A stretch of DNA of 64,000 nucleotides, taken from assembly GCF_051857475.1 (NCBI RefSeq), contig NZ_JBPZGZ010000004.1, positions 248,001 through 312,000 of the forward strand, given 5' to 3'. The notes beneath the pieces are model-generated. The model searched no databases. It had not been told where the DNA came from and saw only the letters and a list, made by a program, of their open reading frames with translations. Positions 59,736 to 64,000 of the stretch are shown one piece after another. The DNA comes from Pelomonas sp051857475 (GTDB taxonomy: Bacteria > Pseudomonadota > Gammaproteobacteria > Burkholderiales > Burkholderiaceae_C). The translations under genes were made by a program, and so were the position numbers. Every line of letters starts with the position of its first letter. Position 1 is the stretch's first letter.

Positions 59736-60429
59736 GACGGCGGTCCTCGATGAGGCGGCCGTCGCGCAGGCGCAGGCTGCGCTGCACCTGGCCCAGGGCC
59801 GCGGCCTCGTGGGTGACCATGACGATGGTGACGCCCTGTTCACGCGCCAGCTCGGCCAGCAGCGTCAGCAGGGCTTCGGCATTGGTCGAATCGAGATTGC
59901 CGGTGGGTTCATCGGCCAGCACGAGAGCAGGCGCGTTCGCCAGCGCCCGCGCCAGTGCCACGCGCTGCTGCTGACCGCCCGACAGGGCCGAAGGGAATTT
60001 GTCGGCCTGGTCGGCCACGCCCAGCCGCTCCAGCAGGGCCCGCGCTCGCGTGGGCCGTTCAGCGGCCGGCCAGCGGTCGCAGAAGTCCATGGGCAGCATG
60101 ACGTTCTCCAGCGCCGTCAGCGTCGGCAGCAACTGGAAGAACTGGAAAACGACGCCGACGGCCTGGCCCCGCCAGCGCGACAGGGCGCGCTCGGGCAGGG
60201 CGCGCAGGTCCTGGCCGGCCACCGTGAGTTCGCCGCTGCCGGCGCGGTCGATGCCGGCCAGCAGGTTGAGCAGGGTCGACTTGCCGCTGCCCGAGGGCCC
60301 GACGACGGCGACGAACTCGCCGGCCGGGATGTCGAGGTCGAGATCGGTCAGCGCCTGGAAGTCGCCGCCCGCAGCGGGGTAGCTCTTGCCGACGCCGCGC
60401 AGGCGGATGAGTGGGGTGTGGGTGTCCAT
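59728..60429 (-). CDS. ABC transporter ATPase, LolD/MacB type
   Basis: A 233-residue ATPase. Walker A GPSGSGKS, Q-loop FQFFQLLPTL, signature LSGGQQQRVALARAL, Walker B ALVLADEPTG with the switch His in VTHEAAA. The wording of the LolD/FtsE/MacB group (NLAD-type DEPTGNLDS) is clear. The start MDTHTPLIRLRG is chosen for the ABC domain; earlier in-frame codons give atypical residues. It pairs with the FtsX-like permease that follows. Confidence 0.92.
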   Translation of the reverse strand: MDTHTPLIRLRGVGKSYPAAGGDFQALTDLDLDIPAGEFVAVVGPSGSGKSTLLNLLAGIDRAGSGELTVAGQDLRALPERALSRWRGQAVGVVFQFFQLLPTLTALENVMLPMDFCDRWPAAERPTRARALLERLGVADQADKFPSALSGGQQQRVALARALANAPALVLADEPTGNLDSTNAEALLTLLAELAREQGVTIVMVTHEAAALGQVQRSLRLRDGRLIEDRRHA

Positions 60430-60561
60430 GGCGGCCAATGTAGGAAGCGCATCGCCCGCCGGCGCGCCGTTCGACGGCATGGTTCTGCCACTCGGCGAAT
60501 CGCCCCTCGCCAGGCGCCGCGCGCGTCGCGATGCTCGCGCCATCCCTTACCTGGAGACGCC

Positions 60562-61149
60562 ATGAAAGCCCTTGTTCTCTCGCTCGCACTCGCCCTCACC
60601 GGCATCGCCCATGCCCAGCATGGCGGGGGTGCACCTGCCGTGGCTGCCGCCGTGCCGGCCGAGGCGGCGCAATTCGATTTCCTCGTCGGCCAATGGGAGC
60701 TGGAGGTCAGTCCCAAGGTCAACGGCCTGGCCGCCATGATCCACGGGGCTCCGAAGCTGGTGGGGAGCTGGAAGGCCTGGAAGGCCTTTGACGGCTATGG
60801 CCTGGACGACGAGCTGCGCATCCTCGACGCCTCGGGCAACCCGATGTCGCTGAACTTCAGCCAGCGCATCTTCGACAGCAAGAGCAAGCGTTGGCTGGTC
60901 AACGGCCTGGACGTCTACCGCGCGCGCTTTGGCAGCAGCACGGGCCAGTGGCAGGACGGCGAGATGCGCCTGGAAGGCAGCAGCCAGAACGCCGAAGGCA
61001 AGACGGTGACGACGCGCACGCGCTACCTCGAGATCACGGCCGACCGCTTCAAGATGCGCCAGGACCGCTCCTATGACAATGGTGCGACTTGGGAGGAAGG
61101 AACGCTGACCATCGTCGCCAAGCGCGTGTCGCGTAAAGCGCTTCGCTGA
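60562..61149 (+). CDS. secreted DUF1579-like protein
   Basis: A 195-residue exported protein, signal peptide about 1-18 (LVLSLALALTGIAHA). The body (FDFLVGQWELEVSP, SWKAWKAFDGYGLDDELRIL, SKRWLVNGLDVYRARF, RTRYLEITADRFKMRQDRSY) resembles lipocalin-like DUF1579 proteins of unknown function that may bind small molecules. GGAG five bases before the ATG supports the start. It is divergent from the ABC pair and lies before a REP-like repeat. Confidence 0.75.
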   Translation: MKALVLSLALALTGIAHAQHGGGAPAVAAAVPAEAAQFDFLVGQWELEVSPKVNGLAAMIHGAPKLVGSWKAWKAFDGYGLDDELRILDASGNPMSLNFSQRIFDSKSKRWLVNGLDVYRARFGSSTGQWQDGEMRLEGSSQNAEGKTVTTRTRYLEITADRFKMRQDRSYDNGATWEEGTLTIVAKRVSRKALR

Positions 61150-61173
61150 GCCCCTCGTCCAAGGAGTACCTTG

Positions 61174-61262
61174 GCCGGTCCCCCGAGGGGACGGCGATGC
61201 TTGCCGGCTCGACCAGCAAGCACATCGCCTGAGGCGGGCCGGCTAGGGGCGGCCCGGCGCTC
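61174..61262. repeat. REP-like palindromic repeat, copy 2 (inverted)
   Basis: Reverse-complement copy of the element at 24977-25063, with the same flanks GGTCCCCCGAGGGG and GGGCCGGCTAGGGG. The central stem is less perfect: GGCGATG/CATCGCC and CTTGC/GCAAG with interruptions. It lies between the DUF1579 gene and the LytS-type kinase gene. Confidence 0.7.
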
Positions 61263-61327
61263 GGCCCGCAGGTTCGCGTGCCGCTGCGCGGCAGGTGTGG
61301 AATGACAAGTTGACTCGAAGGAATTCA

Positions 61328-62350
61328 ATGGGTCGAGCCTGGATCTGGGTGCAATGGCTGATCGGCTGGCTGCCGGTGGCCGCGCTGTTTGCGGTGCTGA
61401 TGATGACGGTGCATGGCGCCGGCATCCACGAGGCCCTGCATTACTCGCTGCGGCTGATGGCGACGGCGGCGGTGCTTGGCCTGGTGGTGCACCGGGTCAC
61501 CGCCCGCCTGCCCTGGCCGCATCCGATGCGGCTTGCCTTCATCGCCAAGCATGCGGTCGGCGCAGCGCTGTATGCCGTCGCCTGGGTGGCGGCCAACAGC
61601 GTCGTCGAGAGCTTGAGGGTGGGACGCACCGTCATCGTGGTCGGGCCGGGCCTGCCGGCCTATCTGGTCACCGGCGTCTGGTTCTACGTGATGATCGCCG
61701 GCGTTGCCTACGCCCAGCGCGCCGCGGCCCGCAATGCCGAGCTGGAGGCCCTGCAGGCGCGCAGCCAGCTCGCGGCGCTGCGCGCCCAGCTGCATCCCCA
61801 TTTTTTGTTCAATGCCCTGCACACGGTGGTGCAGCTGATCCCGCTCGACCCCGAGCGCGCCACGCGGGCGGCCGAGCAGCTGGCGGCGCTGCTCAGGGCC
61901 AGCTTTGACAACCCGCGCGAGCAGGTCACGCTGCGCGAGGAGTGGAAGATCGTGCAGCTCTATCTGGACATCGAAGCCATCCGCTTTGGTGAGCGGCTGC
62001 GTATCGATGCTGAGTTCGAGCCGGCCGCGCTGGATGCTTCCGTGCCGAGCTTTGCCCTGCAGAGCCTGGTGGAGAACGCCGTACGCCACGGCGCCGCGCC
62101 GCGTGTGGAGGCGACGACCTTGCGTGTCCGCGCGAAGGTCGAAGGCGAGAAGCTGATCGTCACCGTCGAGGACGATGGCATGGGTGCCGAGCCGGCCGCG
62201 CTGGAGGCAGGCGGCACCGGCCTGCGCCGCCTTCGCGAGCGCCTGGGTTGGCTCTACGGCGGCAGCGCGTCGCTGGCCGTGCAGACCCAGCCGGGCCGCG
62301 GCCTGAGTGCCGAACTGCGCCTGCCCCTGAAGTCGCCCGAAGACGAATGA
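61328..62350 (+). CDS. LytS/YpdA-type sensor histidine kinase
   Basis: A 340-residue kinase with about four membrane helices (WLIGWLPVAALFAVLMM, LRLMATAAVLGLVVH, FIAKHAVGAALYAVAWVA, LVTGVWFYVMIAGVAY). A coiled helix precedes the His_kinase domain with the phospho-His motif LHPHFLFNALH near 160-170, then ATPase motifs VENAVRHGAAPR and DDGMGAE and GTGLRRLRERL. This is the membrane kinase class that pairs with LytTR regulators. GAAGGA precedes the ATG; the stop overlaps the regulator start (ATGA). The signal is not known. Confidence 0.92.
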   Translation: MGRAWIWVQWLIGWLPVAALFAVLMMTVHGAGIHEALHYSLRLMATAAVLGLVVHRVTARLPWPHPMRLAFIAKHAVGAALYAVAWVAANSVVESLRVGRTVIVVGPGLPAYLVTGVWFYVMIAGVAYAQRAAARNAELEALQARSQLAALRAQLHPHFLFNALHTVVQLIPLDPERATRAAEQLAALLRASFDNPREQVTLREEWKIVQLYLDIEAIRFGERLRIDAEFEPAALDASVPSFALQSLVENAVRHGAAPRVEATTLRVRAKVEGEKLIVTVEDDGMGAEPAALEAGGTGLRRLRERLGWLYGGSASLAVQTQPGRGLSAELRLPLKSPEDE

Positions 62351-63099
62351 GCACGGCCGCCGTCACCGCGCTGATTGCCGACGACGAGCCCGTCGCCCGT
62401 GCCGGCCTGCGCCATCTGCTGCGCGGCTTGCCCTGGTTGCACTGCATCGGCGAGGCGGCCGACGGCCCGGCGGCCCTGGCCGAGATCCAGCGCCTCAAGC
62501 CCGAGCTGGTCTTCCTGGACATCCAGATGCCGGGCCTGCTCGGCACCGAGGTGTTGCGCCGCCTGGCCGAGGCTGGCACGCCGCCCCTGGTCATCTTCAC
62601 GACGGCCCATGCCGAGCATGCGATCACGGCCTTCGAGCTGGGCGCCCTGGACTATCTGCTCAAGCCCTTTGGCGCCGAGCGCCTGAACGCGACGTTGGAG
62701 CGCGTACGCGCGGCCCTGGGCGAGCCCGTGCCGCCGGCGCTGGAGCGCCTGGCCGAGCTGCTGGGCCGCGGGCCGCTGACGCGCCTGTTCGTGCGCAGCG
62801 GCTCGGCCATCGTGCCGGTGGCGGTCAGCGAGGTCAGCCATTTCGAGGCGGTGGGCGACTATGTGGCGGTGCATGCCGGCGGTGCCGAGCATCTGCTGCA
62901 CCTGGCCCTGGCGCGACTGGAGGACAGGCTGGACGCCGAGCGCTGGGTGCGCATCCACCGGGGCTGCATCGTCAACCTGGACGCGGTGGCGCGCTTTCGC
63001 CGCCTGGCCAACGGCCAGCTCAGCGCCGAGCTGAAGGACGGCCAGGCCCTGATGGTCAGCCGCAGCCGGTCGCAGGCCTTGCGCGGCTTGGCGGGTTAG
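62347..63099 (+). CDS. LytTR-family response regulator
   Basis: A 250-residue regulator. The receiver has ALIADDEPVARAGLR, phospho-Asp in LVFLDIQMPG, the Thr in FTTAHAEHA and Lys in LLKPFGAE. The LytTR DNA-binding domain (LFVRSGSAIVPVAVSEVSHFEA, YVAVHAGG, RIHRGCIVNLDAVARF) follows from about 145. It overlaps the LytS gene by four bases. Targets are unknown, but AgrA/AlgR-like regulators often act on adhesion, exopolysaccharide or peptide utilisation. Confidence 0.94.
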   Translation: MSTAAVTALIADDEPVARAGLRHLLRGLPWLHCIGEAADGPAALAEIQRLKPELVFLDIQMPGLLGTEVLRRLAEAGTPPLVIFTTAHAEHAITAFELGALDYLLKPFGAERLNATLERVRAALGEPVPPALERLAELLGRGPLTRLFVRSGSAIVPVAVSEVSHFEAVGDYVAVHAGGAEHLLHLALARLEDRLDAERWVRIHRGCIVNLDAVARFRRLANGQLSAELKDGQALMVSRSRSQALRGLAG

Positions 63100-63179
63100 G
63101 CAGGACCCAGGGCGGGGCGCCGCCAGCCCGTTTTCGTGCGATGGCGGGATGCTGCGGCGCGCCATCGGTGCGCCGCGCA

Positions 63180-63199
63180 CCATGACAGGGCTGTCATGG
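63180..63199. promoter_or_regulatory. 8-bp arm dyad upstream of the urtA promoter
   Basis: CCATGACAGGGCTGTCATGG is a palindrome except for the two central bases, 55 bases before the sigma-54 element. It could bind an enhancer protein or another regulator; it does not clearly match the NtrC consensus. Confidence 0.35.
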
Positions 63200-63253
63200 G
63201 CTGTAACCGTGCGGCGGCTGTGGCGATCGCCGGGTGTGACGAAGTGCACGGGC

Positions 63254-63268
63254 TGGCACGGGGCTTGC
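63254..63268 (+). promoter_or_regulatory. sigma-54 (RpoN) promoter of urtA
   Basis: TGGCACGGGGCTTGC matches the TGGCAC-N5-TTGC -24/-12 consensus with correct spacing. It lies 52 bases before the urtA ATG; transcription would start near 63280. Nitrogen-limitation control through NtrC is expected. Confidence 0.72.
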
Positions 63269-63320
63269 GCTCAGTGCACCCGGCTACTCGATCCCTCAAT
63301 CCAACCCGGAGGATTCCCCG

Positions 63321-64000
63321 ATGCTTCGCCGTTCTGCTCTTGCGCTGGCCGTTGGTGCCAGCCTGCTCACCCCCGCCGCCTTTGCCGCCGACACCATCAA
63401 GGTCGGCGTGCTGCATTCGCTGTCGGGCACCATGGCCATCTCCGAGACCGTGCTCAAGGACACGGTGCTGATGGCCATCGACGAGATCAATGCCAAGGGC
63501 GGCCTGCTCGGCAAGAAGCTGGAGCCGGTGGTGGTGGACCCGGCCTCCAACTGGCCGCTGTTCGCCGAGAAGGCCAAGCAGCTCATCTCGCAGGACAAGG
63601 TCGCCGTCGTGTTCGGCTGCTGGACCTCGGTCAGCCGCAAGTCGGTGCTGCCGGTCTTCGAGCAGACCAACTCGCTGCTCTTCTACCCCGTGCAGTACGA
63701 GGGTGAGGAGCTGAGCAAGAACGTGTTCTACACGGGTGCCGCGCCCAACCAGCAGGCCATTCCTGCCGTCGAATACCTGATGAGCAAGGACGGCGGCGGC
63801 GCCAAGCGCTTCGTGCTGCTGGGCACCGACTATGTCTACCCCCGCACGACCAACAAGATCCTGCGCGCCTTCCTGAAGAGCAAGGGCATCCCCGACGCCG
63901 ACATCATGGAGGACTACACCCCCTTCGGCCACGCGGACTATCAAAGCATCATCGCCAAGATCAATAAGTTCGCCGCCGAGGGCAAGAAGACGGCCGTCAT
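63321..64000 (+). CDS. urtA: urea ABC transporter substrate-binding protein (3' end outside window)
   Basis: The first 226 codons of a branched-chain-amino-acid-type receptor specific for urea. The signal peptide is about 1-22 (RSALALAVGASLLTPAAFA). The mature protein begins DTIKVGVLHSLSGTMAISE, and has VVFGCWTSVSRKSVLPVFEQ, LFYPVQYEGEE, NVFYTGAAPNQQAIPA, TDYVYPRTTNKILRAFL and EDYTPFGHADYQSII, all specific to UrtA rather than to general amino-acid receptors. GGAGGA seven bases upstream supports the ATG. It should be the first gene of urtABCDE with urease genes outside the window, behind a sigma-54 promoter. Confidence 0.95.
   Translation, partial: MLRRSALALAVGASLLTPAAFAADTIKVGVLHSLSGTMAISETVLKDTVLMAIDEINAKGGLLGKKLEPVVVDPASNWPLFAEKAKQLISQDKVAVVFGCWTSVSRKSVLPVFEQTNSLLFYPVQYEGEELSKNVFYTGAAPNQQAIPAVEYLMSKDGGGAKRFVLLGTDYVYPRTTNKILRAFLKSKGIPDADIMEDYTPFGHADYQSIIAKINKFAAEGKKTAV

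Noticed and set aside
59728..60429. ABC ATPase as the missing energiser of the sugar importer
   Set aside because: Its signature and its coupled FtsX-like permease put it in the LolD/MacB export class, not the CUT1 sugar class.
1..64000. tRNA, rRNA, CRISPR, insertion sequences, prophage genes
   Set aside because: No cloverleaf, repeat-spacer array, transposase or phage protein pattern was recognised; a covariance-model scan was not possible here.

Overview
The window is about 64 kb of high-GC bacterial DNA, densely coded, with many 4-bp ATGA start/stop overlaps. The gene content points to a betaproteobacterium of the order Burkholderiales, plausibly the Roseateles/Pelomonas/Mitsuaria group. 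The reasons are a Bug/TctC-type solute receptor, a PEP-CTERM protein, three TonB-dependent receptors, IclR- and LysR-controlled aromatic catabolism and a urea ABC receptor. This placement is an inference from gene content; no rRNA or tRNA gene was seen, and no CRISPR array, insertion sequence or phage gene.

Layout. 1-8.5 kb holds mixed metabolism and signalling: the end of a galactarate dehydratase, a MASE2-PAS-GGDEF diguanylate cyclase, a TerB-like protein with C-terminal repeats, ketopantoate reductase, phosphoglucomutase, a YafJ-type amidotransferase and a Bug receptor. 8.5-31.4 kb is the centrepiece, a locus that looks built to use acetylated galactoglucomannan or a related hemicellulose. 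It encodes a GH5 endoglucanase, a mannose isomerase-like AGE enzyme, a double SGNH/CE2-like esterase, a sugar ABC importer (receptor plus two permeases, no ATPase), a GH2 beta-mannosidase, a TonB receptor, a PEP-CTERM protein, a tryptophan-halogenase homologue, a GH1 beta-glucosidase, a PfkB fructokinase, a LacI regulator, a GPH-family sugar transporter and a GH27 alpha-galactosidase. A shared motif around TGTTTAG lies in front of several of these units and is probably the LacI operator.

31.4-38.4 kb holds two LysR regulators, an EamA exporter, an NmrA-like reductase and a second TonB receptor with a clear terminator. 38.4-44.4 kb is an IclR-controlled homogentisate cluster: MBL-fold protein, flavin hydroxylase, 66-residue DUF2783-like protein, hmgA and a fumarylacetoacetase, all tightly overlapped. 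44.6-48.6 kb is a third TonB receptor paired with a FucP/GluP-type sugar permease.

48.6-57.2 kb, on the minus strand, is an unusual probable operon: sugar-binding protein, OmpR regulator, histidine kinase and a second tryptophan-halogenase homologue, followed by a Prc protease and a FAD amine-oxidase-like protein. 57.4-63.1 kb has a LolD/FtsX-type ABC pair, a secreted DUF1579-like protein and a LytS/LytTR two-component pair. The window ends in urtA behind a near-perfect sigma-54 promoter.

How the parts fit: outer-membrane uptake (TonB receptor), removal of acetyl groups (CE2-like esterase), backbone and side-chain cleavage (GH5, GH2, GH1, GH27), inner-membrane import (ABC, GPH), then mannose to fructose (AGE isomerase) and fructose to fructose-6-phosphate (PfkB kinase), with phosphoglucomutase nearby. 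The substrate is inferred from the combination of families, not proven.
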